Shown in pieces: positions 48,001 to 60,565 of a DNA stretch of 64,000 nt. The position numbers and the translations under genes are program-made. The stretch's first letter is position 1. Each line of letters begins with the position of its first letter. Source of the DNA: Climacteris rufus (taxonomy: Eukaryota > Chordata > Aves > Passeriformes > Climacteridae). The DNA is taken from positions 1-64,000 of the forward strand of contig VZRZ01004297.1 of the NCBI GenBank assembly GCA_013398175.1, written 5' to 3'. A model generated the notes under the pieces. The model saw nothing but the letters and a program-made list of their open reading frames with translations. It was not told the origin of the DNA and searched no databases.

Positions 48001-51000
48001 AGCCAGCACTCACAGCCCCTGGGATATGCAAACACAGAGTATGACCAGCAGGAAAAGCACATACACAGGATTTTGAACCTGTCACCCAGGGCCAGCTCTA
48101 ATATCACACCTGTCTTCTTGGAGATACGACCTAGAGGGTGTCATGAGTCCATGCTCTTGATTCCCCTCTGCACAAGGAACAGGGATCCCCAGTTCTTTCT
48201 GCAGGCTCCAGTTGCGTTCTCTCTCACACCCCTGCATCTTTGTGGAAAAAATAAAAGAATTTGATAAAAAGCAGGACTCACCATGAGAAGTGCTCATGAG
48301 ATCTCACCACACAGTGTCAGCAGGCCTGGCACAACCTCTGGGTTCTTCCAGGAGCATCTGATTTTCTAATTTCCAAGAAAAAACCCTAATCCTGCATCCC
48401 TAGCTCAGACTGCGCATGAGACAAGACACTCCAGATTTGGGACTTTTCCCCCTCACACATGAAATACAGGCAGGACAATGAGGAAGCAGTACTCAGTGTA
48501 AAACCTCTTTCCCTGATGCTGGGCATTTCTGAGGCTTCAGCTAATGGCCACTTGAAAGAAGATGAAGAGTTACCAAGCAGACTACAGACTACAAACTGTC
48601 TGTAACATTCTTCTGTCACTACAGCCACAGACATTTATCTCAAACATAAAAAGGTGATACAAATGCAAGGAAATGTCAAGGACATCATCATGAAACCATC
48701 TGAAGAAACCAGAGCTGGCGCTGCTGCTGAATTTGGTGTAAAAAAAACCCAAAACACTTTTCAAAGAAGCTGAAGTATCTGCTGCAAATTAAATGTGAGA
48801 GACAAGGGGAAAACAACCAGAAAGAAATTAACCAGACAGTAACCAACTCCTTCCAAGGGCTAAGAAACAAAACCCAGCAAATCTCTGAGAAAGATTTACA
48901 GAAGGACCCTGTAAAAATCTCAATGTTTGAAAACCTAGCTAAAATATACACAAATCAAGACGTCATACTGACAATGTATTAATTTCATATTTCAGTGCAG
49001 TTAATTTCCTGTCTTTTAAAGGAAAGAGTCTGTCTGAGAAAATGAGTGGTTCTGGGAGCAGAGACATGAAAGGAGTCTTTACATGAATTCCCTGATGTCT
49101 AATAAAGGACAAATCTGTTCTCCAGTCTTCAGTAGGAATATTAGTAGGATTTCACCTTTCAAATTAGCAATCTATATCTATCAGGTATGTAGGGCCCTGT
49201 TACTTCTTCATCTGCTGCTCCAGACTCAAATTTCACTGAGATGGGTCAAGAATAAAAGTTTTGGCCATTTACTACCTGGAAAAAAATTTGCAAGGTTTCC
49301 CAAAAAAAAAAACCTTTGGGAGAGCTGAAACTAACAACCTTTCAAAAATATAATTAAAATGTATGATGGTGTTGTAATAACTGTCCCCTTCTTTTCAGTG
49401 ACTAACTGCCATTCTTTCAACCAAGACACTTGTAAGAGCATGTGTTTGGCTGTAAAAATAACCAGTGGCCACACCACAAAGAAATCCCATTTCTTGGTCA
49501 TTTATACAATTTTTAAAGTGAAATGGATAGCAGGTATGAGCTCCTGAACTTAATATATTAATACTGCTGGATAAGACATTATGCAGTAGAAAGTGTACTG
49601 CTGCCAAGAACAACAAAGAGGAAAGCCAAGACATCAATTAAACCTTTGGTTACTCCTAGTAGGATCATTCTGATTTAAAACAATCCTGTCAGAATGCATC
49701 CACTATCATAACCAAAGCAAAGCAAATGAGGAAACACAGCTCAAAATCAGGCTCCCCATTCAGTTTGCTGCTTCAAGCATCCTTGGAGCACTTGAAAATA
49801 GCTGGAGTCCAAAGAGAAAGCTGAAGTCAAACAAGCAAGAGTAGAATTTATCTATTGCAGGGGAAAAATGACCTATTTTGCTGATTTCCTTCAAGTAGGA
49901 AAGCAGATTTGACTTTGCATTGTTATTGGCAAATGACCTTTAAAAATAAAACACAAGTAACTTTTCCAAGTCATTTGCAGTCTATATAAAGTGGAAAGAT
50001 TTGAGATGAATGACTGCTAACAGGAGATTGGTTTGGGCACTAAGCAAACATAAGTGGATGGAAAAAACCCCAGCAAAATGAAAAGAAAAATGGATTATCA
50101 GGGGGCCTGACAGGAATAAGGCAATGCCAAGAAAACAAATGAAATGTAATAATGAAATCAAATTTTGTCTGTGATATTTCAGTCTATACCAAAACAAGGT
50201 TTATTGTGCTTGGCAGTGGACTGCCAGAGAGGGGAAGTGTAGCAGTTTCTTTTTCCTCTGGTCTGGCCTTCATTGTGAGGAGGAAGATGTATTTCCTAGA
50301 AGTGCCTATCTTCCAGTCAAAGGCAAATACTGGAGATCTTCAAACCTTTTCCTTATCAAAGTTCATTCCAAGTGTTCCCCCATCTTCCCTTAGCAGCACC
50401 GTGACCAGCCTTGCAGGAGGCATGTGGCTGTCTTGGCTGTGAGGGATGGAATGGGATGGCAGCTTAGTTGGCACATGCACCCTGGCTGACCCAAAAAGCT
50501 CTATCAACCAGCAGCAAACCAGAAGACCACTCTCTCTGAGTACCACACTGGCCAGTGCCAGCATCAGAAAGATCCTGCCATTTCAAAAATCCAGGGACTG
50601 CCACAACAGGGGCAAAGCCATCAGGCAGAAGCCAACCTACAACCAGTCAGCTTCAATATATTACTGGTTTAACTATTTTTTGCCTGAAGACACAAAAGGG
50701 CCAGACAAGTTTGATCATACTACCCTGCAAGGACTTCCTAGTGGGAAGGTACCCAGGACAGGCTGGCCTTACAAGGTGCCATAGATTTTCCTAGACAAGA
50801 GACAGAGCTGCAGCAGAGACAGCTGAGAACAGCCAGAGGCCACAGGCTGGAGATAAGGGGTGTATTTTAAGTGCTGCACTGAAAATACATGACCTTGCTC
50901 TTGCCAGGAAGCAAAGGCTTGATCCTACTCCCTTCAAAGTCAATGGAAGGACCTCAGACCTTGCTGAATCATCAAAATGAAGAAAGCAAAAAGGTTTAGC

Positions 51001-53655
51001 TCTATCCTTTTCTCTGTCACTTCAAGTGCAAGGATGCTGTGACAAGACACCCACTCTCAGAGGTTTTTAATCCTCCTATTTATTCTATCTATGATTGCTT
51101 ATATAATTATGTATAATATATATAGTTGTCTAATCCTTGGAGGGCATGTCAAATCTATCTAAAAGAGGCAGGGCAGGCACACTGTCTTTCAGGGATCACT
51201 TTTTTTTCCCCTGGAAAAAAAATCTATTGCCTTAGCAAATCAAATGCAGAAATCTGCATATCTCTATAATTGTTCAAAGGAATGTTTTCATGACTTTTAT
51301 TCTTTTCAAAATTCATATTTGAAGTACTTTCAGCGAGCACTGAGGCATTTGTCTTGCGTAAGTCAAGATGCCATATCTTAAAAAAATTATTTGTTGTATA
51401 TTTATAAGGCAAACTGTTATAGATCTCTCAGTTAATACTTAATATCAGCACAGAAGGGAATTCCCCCACTCTGTGAAAAGCTTTGTTCCAAAGCAAATCT
51501 GAGCAATAGCATTAAAAATGTCTTTCCAGTACTGAGGTGAGATGGACACCCTGAACTGGGAGCCTCCCAATTCTGCTAAAGGCCCCAGAACAATAATTCA
51601 GGTCAGTGAGAGACTTTTCGTTCATCCCAGTACTCTGTATCATGCAATGCAAAGCTCATGTTCTTCTTGATTGTTATCAAGGCTGGGATTGTGGCAGTGG
51701 CTGGTGCTGGTTGACAATTCCAGCTGCTTACAGTACAAATGAAATTTTGCTTTGCCATTTGAAACAGAAGAGACATCAGTTGTTTTCCAGCCGTGTAGAA
51801 GAGAGATGATGCACTCCTCATCACATACCCAAGGAGGGCTCTCACACCATTTGCCAAAATAATGTGGTTTTGACCTGATGTGTTACAATTAGACACTAAT
51901 AATACTTCAGGGACTGACACAGTTAGTTAGAATCATTTAACCTCTATTATAGCTGTATTCTTCCCTTTCATCCCAAAGGCACTCCGTAAGACAACCGAGT
52001 GTAATTATTTGTGTAATTGGTTAGCAAAATAAAACTGGGAAAGTACGTATTTCAAACACAGTTCTTCTCAGAGAGAGGAGGACACTTTGCTTGTCTTTGT
52101 AATAAAACAAGACAAACGGTTTTGTGCATGCTGGACTCCACAAGCAAAGGCTAAGAAGCTGAAGACACTTCAGGAACTTCAGAAAAGCTTGAAATTAAAG
52201 CAGATGAAAACCAGCAGATACTTGCAAAGATTTCAGGAAAGGTAGGGGGTTCTGACATTATTCAGGAAAATGCAATCTGAGTAGAAATTTTTCCCCCCAT
52301 TTTGCCACACACCTGCCTGTTTTTCAGTTGGTTTTGTGAAGACAGGGGAGAAAAGTTTGTCATTTGAAAGACCACTTTCTTTATTCCTATCCAATAATTT
52401 CAAAACATCGCTAAGGTACTAGATTATACTCTGCAGAGGAAATCAAAGCACAACCTATATTCTGAAGCCCATGGAATTGGGCAACAGAAATGGAACTGCT
52501 TATGGTTTCGCTTCACTGGTTTCTTTCTTGCTACATCATGTACCTTAACTCAGGATATAATGTTTTGCCTAACTCCAAGATATGGTATTAATGCGTATAT
52601 CTTACTGGATTGAAGCACTCTGAAGGTCTTGGGCATGACCATAAGCAAATTCTGTGCATATTTTCAGTAATTTGCAAAATTAATTTAAAATCAAATTCAA
52701 GAAAGACTGGATTTTGGGTGTGAACCAGATGAGGCATCTGAATATCCAGCAGCTTGCATTCATATCAGAGCAGGGTTGGCTGCAGAGTGTCATTCTGAAT
52801 CAGTTTGTATTCTCATTTATTATTGTATTCTGAGAGGAACTCACACAGCAAAATGTTCTCATAAGGGTTGCAAGCTGACATTTTGCTACAGAACACAAAT
52901 GCCACTGCCATTTCAGGAGGCTGTGTCTACCTGAAATCGAGGACAATTCTTGCAGCGAGACTATCAGAAGGAAAAGGAATATCCTCTAAGTCCTCAAAAC
53001 ACAGACAGTACAAAAAAATGCCAGGCACACCCAGGCAGGTCAGAGTAAGGAGCACCCTGCAGTGCTGTCCAGTCAGATGTGAGGTAGTGAGGTGAGAATA
53101 AGAGCTCTCATGAGATGCTGTAACTCTGCTTTGGGAGTGATGACACTCAGAAGGAATTTTTGACTTGCACTCAGTCGGGAAAGCAGCCTATGTATCCTGG
53201 AAGGCACTTGATTCAAGAAGATGTGCATGCAAGTTTTGAAAAATTTTGCAACGTTGGGCTATACCTAATTTTGATGGTATAGGGCACCTCAGATGATGTA
53301 AGGGAGGGCAGAAGCCAGAAGAGAAGTTGTCTACAGTGTCCATAAGTCAGAGGCCCAGAGGCTGAATGGCTCTGCATGCAAGGAATTGTGCACCGTGAAC
53401 AGGTATCAGGTGAGGTTATGAATGTCTTGCACAGAGGAAAAGTCTTTAGACAAAATAATCCCATCAATTACAACTCAGTGCCAGGCAAGGGATTTGCCAC
53501 CCAACCCTTTAGAAGAAGCAGGCATATGTGGTTAGTTTTAAATATCACTGCAACTATGACACAATAAATCACAGCAGCACAGGCTCAACAGTCTGTTGTC
53601 AGTCTTCATCTACATTTTAGTTAACTATGAAAAAGAATATTCTCTAATCCTCCAG
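45001..53655. other. unique noncoding stretch, no gene seen
   Basis: No recognised mobile element, exon or RNA gene occurs in this stretch. The part near 45000-45160 is AT-leaning and repeat-free. An AT-dinucleotide-rich run lies at 51098-51126. Frames such as 45800-46306 (168 codons) and 50446-50784 (112 codons) have no known domain and are covered by open frames on the other strand or in other phases. Confidence 0.4.
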
Positions 53656-53810
53656 GGAACGTGTTCTTTGCTGATCTGGTAAAGAAAGACAGCTTTTGTA
53701 ACACGTGCTGCAGGTCACTCACAAATGAAACTGGCATTTTAGAGAAGCTTAGAGCAAGGTTAAAAATTCTTGCAAAGTGTGCATTTAAGATATTTTCTGA
53801 AGCAGAAGCA
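53656..53810 (+). other. weak candidate internal exon, 155 bp
   Basis: A pyrimidine-rich acceptor (ttctctaatcctccag, ending 53655) precedes 155 bp that stay open in one plus frame. A strong donor (gcagtaagtg, intron starting 53811) follows. The encoded segment begins NVFFADLVKKDSFCNTCCRS and ends with FKIFSEAEA, in phase 1 at entry and phase 0 at exit. It resembles no family that I recognise. The minus strand is also open here, and splice-site matches of this quality arise by chance every few kilobases. No companion exons were found. It is recorded as a lead only. Confidence 0.15.
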
Positions 53811-56800
53811 GTAAGTGAAAACATTAGGTTAGATTCTGATTCCTGATCAAAGGATTATGGAATTTAAACTATGTTACATCAAATCTCCTGTAGAGAGAGG
53901 AAGGGGATAAAGACACAAGTAATCACTTCTGATTGCACATGTTTCTCTTCCCTTTTGGCTTGATTTCTTACATCCATGATGTTTAAGAGATTACATTGTT
54001 CATGTATCTTTCAATCCTCCACTAATAAATTTTAACTCACTAATCAATCTCACTGAGCAGCTGATGTTTCCAGGATTTTATATCCCTACAGTTTTTGTGA
54101 AAATTGGCATCTGGCTAGAGGAAAGCAGTCCAGAAAGTGTTCTTGCTCTCTGTTACAACTGTGCTTGGCAGCAGCTGGCCACCTGTGAGCTGGCTGGCTA
54201 ATGAGCATGGATGTCATTTGTCACTACCTACAGGCATCATCGATGACAGAACAGGAACTGGCCATAAAGGAAACAGGACAGGAACCAGATTTATGTAGGA
54301 AACGAGTTTTAATTAGTCCTTCTGCTTATTGAACACCTTGTTTTATAGGACATGGAAATCCTTGTGGTGTGTCCTGCCACCTGAGGCAGCACTAGTTGGA
54401 AAAAGGGGAACATGCAAAATGACAAGGGACAGGGAGTTTAAATGTGAATTTATGATCCCCAGCTCTAGTGACCAGTTCCTTAAGGATGGGTGATGGCCCA
54501 CTGATGAGTAAATAAGGAAAGAGATAGCACCTATTTCTTTTTCAAAGCACTGGTTTTCCTTGCAAGAATGAAAGTATATCATTTAAATGAGGATTGTACA
54601 GAGGCCAGATTTTATTTTTTTGGGTTTTTTTTCCTTGAGTGATATGTTTAGGATGTGAATTTTTAATAGCTTATTTATTGCAATAAGAGCCCTGATGACC
54701 AGACATTTGCATGGGCAGGAATGGTGATGCTTGCCTGGAATGGAACAGATTGGAGGAGTCTCAGAGCAGCAGCATAACTGCCCTGACAGGGCAGACATTT
54801 CACAGTTCATTTGTGCTGCCACAGCTGCAGTGGCAAAACTGAAAAAAAGTACAATAAGAAATAACCAACCTGTAAATGTGCCAACCATAGGTCAAAACAG
54901 GGAATAGAGGAAATTCACGAGGGATTCAAGAACATGTGAAATAACTAGAAGTGATATTATTTTTTTGTGTGCAAGCAGCTACCATACAATATTTTTGACT
55001 CAGTGAAACGCTTTCTAACAAAAGCTTTGCTGGGAGCGGCCAGAAAAAAACTACCTGTGTTTAGTTATGATCAACCATCTGATTTAGAAGTATTTTATGT
55101 GCCTTATGTCCCTGCTGTCTTTAAAGCATCCTCAGTCAGATTTCCTCCCATGTGATCCCATGCTATTTCTCAGGAAGAAAAGGAACAGAGTTACACTGAG
55201 CCAGTGAATCAGCTGTGCCTTGACCCTGGGTGCTGGTTGAAACATCTGCATCCATACCATGAAATACTTTCCCCCTTAACAGGCTGGCTGAATCCAAATT
55301 GACTTTTGAGGCAGCAGGGAACTCTTCACCAGTACATGTCACTGTATCACAGGACAGGAATTCTTTTAGTGAGGACCTCTTTGTAAAGTTTAGGGGGCCA
55401 TCAGAGCAAGCAAGCACCAGTCAAACCACTTACTCAGTCTACACAGCATCAAACAAAAACAATTGTGTGTTTGGATTTTCTTTAGAAAACTTTCTTCACA
55501 TCTCCTCTGTGGAAATCCAAAATGTGTAGGTCTAGTGTGGGAGGAATGCACACATTACGTGTTTCTCTATTTCTTTTCATGGGTGAACCATGAATTGAAA
55601 ATAACCTCCCTTGCTTCATTTGCCATTGTTTTGTGGTTTGTGGGGTTTTTATCCATATGCACCAGAACATTAATTTTGCACAGGGTAAGTAACATCACTT
55701 CGGTCTTTCTCAGGAAGAAAGGTGTATCTACTGTCACACAAAGAAGCTTTTGACCTTTGCCCATGCGGGTCCAACAAGCAAATAATGGTTTAACAAACAC
55801 TACAGCCCTAACAGCCAGGTAGGGCTGATGCCCAGAATCATTGCAAGGTCAGCTAAAAAAGCCAGCCACAGATCATGGAGCAGATATCAATTCCTGGGGG
55901 GCTGATGGATGGCTCCAGTTAGCATCATTATCCCATGCAATCTTGGCTGTGTGCCATGCAAAATATCAGGCACTGCTAGGAGCCAGAGCACTCTGGCAGG
56001 GACAGCACAGCAAGGATGCCCAAAGCAGTGCAACCAGGCAACCTCTGTACAGCAGGGTCACCTGGGCATCTCACCAACCCTTGGGGTGCACAACTGCTTG
56101 GAACCTTTGAAATGGAAATGCAAATGCCAGCCATCTGTTAGCAACTCCTTCAGTGAGGCAGAGCAGAGGGGTTCATTAAATCAGAGAGGGCTTAAAAAAA
56201 TAAACCCACCAACAGCCTAATACTGTGCTAGATCAAAATAGATAGTGATCTCAAAACACACTGGGAAGATTAATGAGTTACACACAAAGCAGGGAGGAAG
56301 CAGGGAACCAAAAAGGAGGCAGAGGAGATGGATGCCAGATGGGTGCCAGAGCCTCAGTGTGAGTGGAGCTCTTGGTGCAGAGCAGCTGGCTCAGGTGTGC
56401 ACTCCAGTGATCTACAGGGGAGATGTGAAGGGACCCAAACAGTCTCTGGCTTTGCCACAGGACAAACAAAGCAGTGAAATGCAGTAGGAACATGCCAGTC
56501 ATAGACAGAAAAGGAGACCCTGATGTATGGGCATGATGCCTGAAGAGCCCAAGCATTCACACAAATCCCTGCTCTGTGGGGCAGCAGCAGGGACAGCTGG
56601 AAACAGCAATGTCTTGCTCTGAGTGTTGAGGAGGCAGCTGCCCATGCTCTTACACCTTACCAGGCATAAAAGGTGCTCTGCTCTGGCCAGGACATGGGGA
56701 AGAGGCCTCCAAAGTCTTTCATCCCAGCTCCTTCCTGGAGCAGGAATATCCCCAAACACTAGGGGAGGGAGGCCATGTGTCATCTGCAGCACCCTGGCAG

Positions 56801-59800
56801 CTGCCAAGGGTGGAGCATCCTCAGGTCTCTGGTCACCTCTTCCATCACAGCAGGGGAGAATGGGATTGCCTCGGGTCTTTTTAAAGCTAGACCCTCAGTG
56901 TCCTGAAACTTGCTCTACTGCATATTTTGGAGGGGATTGCAGGGGGTTTTTGTAAGTTCTGATACACATTTGAAGTTGAGAATATAGTTACACACATATA
57001 GGTATGGATTTATATCTCTACACTTGAAAACCTTCCCAGGCCTGCTAAGCTCTGTGGCTGAGTTGGCACCCTTATGCAATATTCAAGTTTGCAAACTGTG
57101 AGGGGAAACTTGACCTGAAACCAAACCAAGTAAGATTTGGGAACATTTTGGTTAAGTGTAATAATGGTCTGGAAGGATAGGGGCAGTGTGGAAAACCATC
57201 TCACCCTGTTTCAGCTTTTTTCAGTGCAGCTGAAAGCTGACCAATAGCTGACCAAAGCAACAACCAACCAGCTGCCCTGTGACTCCCTTTTGGTTACTGA
57301 AATCTGAATCCAGTCATTGCCATGGGGCTTTAGATTCACCCTTGTGTGAATTAGCACAGATACAGGGCCCTACAGCCACCTAGGTAAAGCATACTCATAA
57401 TATCCATATTAGAAATATTTATATGAATAGAATTTGCCAATGTAGCAAAAGTGCGAACAAATTATTCTGGCCCAAGATGTCACTAAATGGGAGAACTGGC
57501 CGGAGGGAGAAAGGAAGCTTTAAGGAGGGCAAAAACCAGAGTGGCAAAGATCAGTCCTACCACATTTAACAGTGCTGTATTCAAGTTTCCTCTCAGCCCT
57601 CACAGACTTTCCAAAGGTCAAAAACTATCTGATCATGACAGAAAACAAATAGAGGGAGATGAAAATACCATGTCTGCAAACAATAATAAAGATAAGGCAA
57701 CAGGACATAATAAACATAATAAATCAAGGCAACGGGAAAAATGCTTCGAATTTTATATTAAAAAAACTTCTCTTTGCATTGACAAGTTTTAAGCTGGCTT
57801 AAGCAGAAAGTACCCTAACTCTGATTCACCTCAGGCCTGGATTTAGGCAATCAGGCCAGTTAGAGTGATGTGAACACGTCACTGAAGGCTCAAACAAAGC
57901 TGCCTTATACAGAAAGAATGCACATGGCACCCAGTCCCTCAAAGGAGTCACTCAAACCCAAAATTTACTTCCAAAAAGCCAAGACCAGGATCACCCAACA
58001 TGACTGTCAGGGGGACAGTCTAACCTTGGCCCTCCCTTCTCCCCTGGGGAGCAGGGAAAGTGATACAAGCTATGAAACAAGCTGTGAGATGACATTTCAC
58101 TTGTTATTTCCATGTGCCTGCACCTAGCACAGTGAGACTCGCGTTGGTGCTTGAGCTCTCCAAGCACGCCTGCAATGTAAATAATGGATTAGCATAACAA
58201 TGCAGATTGCAGACAGTGCTTTAGGCTCCAGCCAGCTAATATGGCAAATGTGAATCTTTCATAAGAACACAGCAATCCTACCAGTCTATAATATCCTTTC
58301 CTCACTTTTTTTTTTTTTGCTGAAAAGGTATGAACATCTACGAGTCATTTTCAATCATCATCACTTTCTGAAGGATTTTTTATTACCTCTAGTCATGACT
58401 CATAAGAGTGGGAAACAAATTATTCCTGCTCCAAGTATAAACAGTGATGGTTCAAGATGCCTTCAGTTTCTGTCTCCTGAACTGTCTGCCTCTCAATCAA
58501 TTGGAGGATATCAGAACATATTTACTCTGAGGAGTAACAGATGTTTTCATCTTAAGTTAAATTTAAACTCAGCATCAATCTCCCAGAGAGGAATGAGATA
58601 ACACAGGATCTCTATCAGCCTTTTTGGTATGCTGAGTTAAACCCTGAATAAAAGAGCTCAGAGCTGAGACTTGGCTATACCTTGCCAGTTTAACTAAATC
58701 CATGTCACTATTGTTAAGGGAGATTTCCTGTCTGACCCTTCAGGACCACTCTGGCAGTCACACTCTCACCATGCAGACTTTCACTGGTGGGAGTGAAGCT
58801 GTTTGATGTCTGCTAAATGTCTCTACATTTAAAGAAGATGCCCTGGAGTCTGAGAATAGTCCAATTTCATATTCCCAAAGTATTACGGTTGGGAATTTTT
58901 AGCAAGGCTGTAAGAGACAAAACCATCTGAGCCCAGAAACTGCCCAGAAAGTTTACTTTCTTGGTTCTTGTCTAGCAGTTTTCTATTTCACAGCACTTTA
59001 TGAAAGCATCCTGTAGTATTCCTATTGCCAGGGCAACAGGGCAAAGATTACCTGGACAAGACTTTCTGCTCTAGGATAAGTTTGGCACAGCACAAGCAGA
59101 AGCAGTAGCAGAGTGGAGGGTGGGGAAGGTGTGGAAGCCCAGAGCAAAGGTTGGGGTACTGCATCCCCTGAGCCACCTGGGGAAACAGCAAACTTGGTGT
59201 GGAAAGCCAGACTTTGCAGATCTACTCTCCAGGCTTTGCACAGCACTCGGGCCCTGGGAGGGCCCATTGCTTCTTCACTCTTCCTCCAGTTCGCCTCTGT
59301 TCAGCCTGCAATGTCCTCAGCCTGGGGCAGTCTCTCCTGAAGGCCTCCACAAGCTAATCCAATGCTCCTCAAGGTGAGAAAAAACTGCTCCTCGTTCCAA
59401 GTGGGCAAGCCTCTCACTTGGACAAGCCTTGGCTCAGCAAGTGTCCTGGCTAACCCAAGAGGCTTTGACCAAAATAACAGAATTAAGAAGGTGTGTTGGG
59501 ACACTTCAGGCACCAAATTTACCCCAAACCCAAATTGTGCTTACCTCAATCCTCACAGTGATGGGGGGAGGCTTTGGAAGAAACAGGTGAGCCCAGGATA
59601 TCCATACCTGATTCTTGGACAGGTGAGCCTGCCAGAACTTTGGGCTTTTAAACCTTGGAGACACAATGTGTGCTGGGGCCTGATTGGATTCACCTGTTCT
59701 GATGGGGAAAACATTTTGGGCATAAGGTGAGGGGCCTGATCGAGAGAGCTTGAAACTAGAATCCATGAGGGAAGGGAATGGCAGCAGGATAGCAGCAGGC

Positions 59801-59859
59801 AAACCAGGAGTTGGCATGGCATTACCTGAGGGAGTTAGTTAGTGGGAACATTTGTGCTG
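53811..59859. other. unique noncoding stretch, no gene seen
   Basis: No gene or mobile element was recognised. An acceptor-like sequence (ctttcccccttaacag, ending 55281) precedes an open frame to the stop at 55527-55529, but there is no supporting domain. The AT-leaning, repeat-free segment 58150-58265 might be conserved. A T run lies at about 58307-58318. The segment 59100-59720 is GC-richer and was not matched to any family. Confidence 0.4.
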
Positions 59860-60565
59860 CTCACAGGAGCACAGTGGTCTCAGGGGTGTATTTGGAATTC
59901 TGGCACATCAGCACGTACAGTGTGAGGAACAAAAGGGATGAAATGATAGCACTGGACAGTTCCCAGACCAGTAGTGTTGGTATTAGTAAGGCTGGGTGGG
60001 ATGAGTCCCACAGCTGGAGTGCTGGGGTGGGGGGCTAAGGGCTGTTCAGCAGGGATAGGCAGGGCAGGCAAGCTGGAGGTATCACTGACTTTGTAAGGCA
60101 GAGACCTGATTGCACAGCCCTTATGATTAGTGATGATGTGGTAAGGAGGATTAGGGGGGTGGAAAACAAAGGAGATGTAGTGGATGTCTGCTACTGATAC
60201 CCCAGCCAGGACAGGTCAACTCACTGGTGAGTTATTGTAGAGGCAATTAGGAGAAATTCCTGGATCAGTAGCTTTCAGCTGCCAGACATCAGCTGGAAAT
60301 ATCATGCTGCTGTGATGAACAGTTCTTGGAAATTCTTTAAGTTTATAGGAGATAATTTCTTGTCACAAGCACTCAGTGAGCCAGCTAGGAAAGATGACCC
60401 CTAGACTTGCTACTGGTGAATGGAGAAGGACTCGTGGGGGATGTGATGCAAGGTGGCTCTCTTGGCCACAATGATCATAAAATGATTAAGTTGAAAGTTC
60501 TCACTGTAATGAGAAAAAAGGCTATCAGAGTTGCTACCTTGGACTTCAGAGGATGAAACTTCAAT
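59860..60565 (+). mobile_element. CR1 LINE fragment, endonuclease region of ORF2
   Basis: Plus-strand translation with frameshifts follows the apurinic-like endonuclease domain of CR1 ORF2. An N-terminal 'STYSVRNKRDEM' block (near 59910) is followed by 'GWDESHSWSAGV' (near 59990-60030). A degraded middle leads to a FQLP-like stretch near 60268, and an NDHKMIK block at 60470-60490 retains the Asp-His of the conserved SDH-type motif. Many stops interrupt the frame. Both ends are ragged: the RT domain and 3' tail are missing, so it is an internal remnant. It covers a part of ORF2 not present in the other CR1 copies here. Confidence 0.85.
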
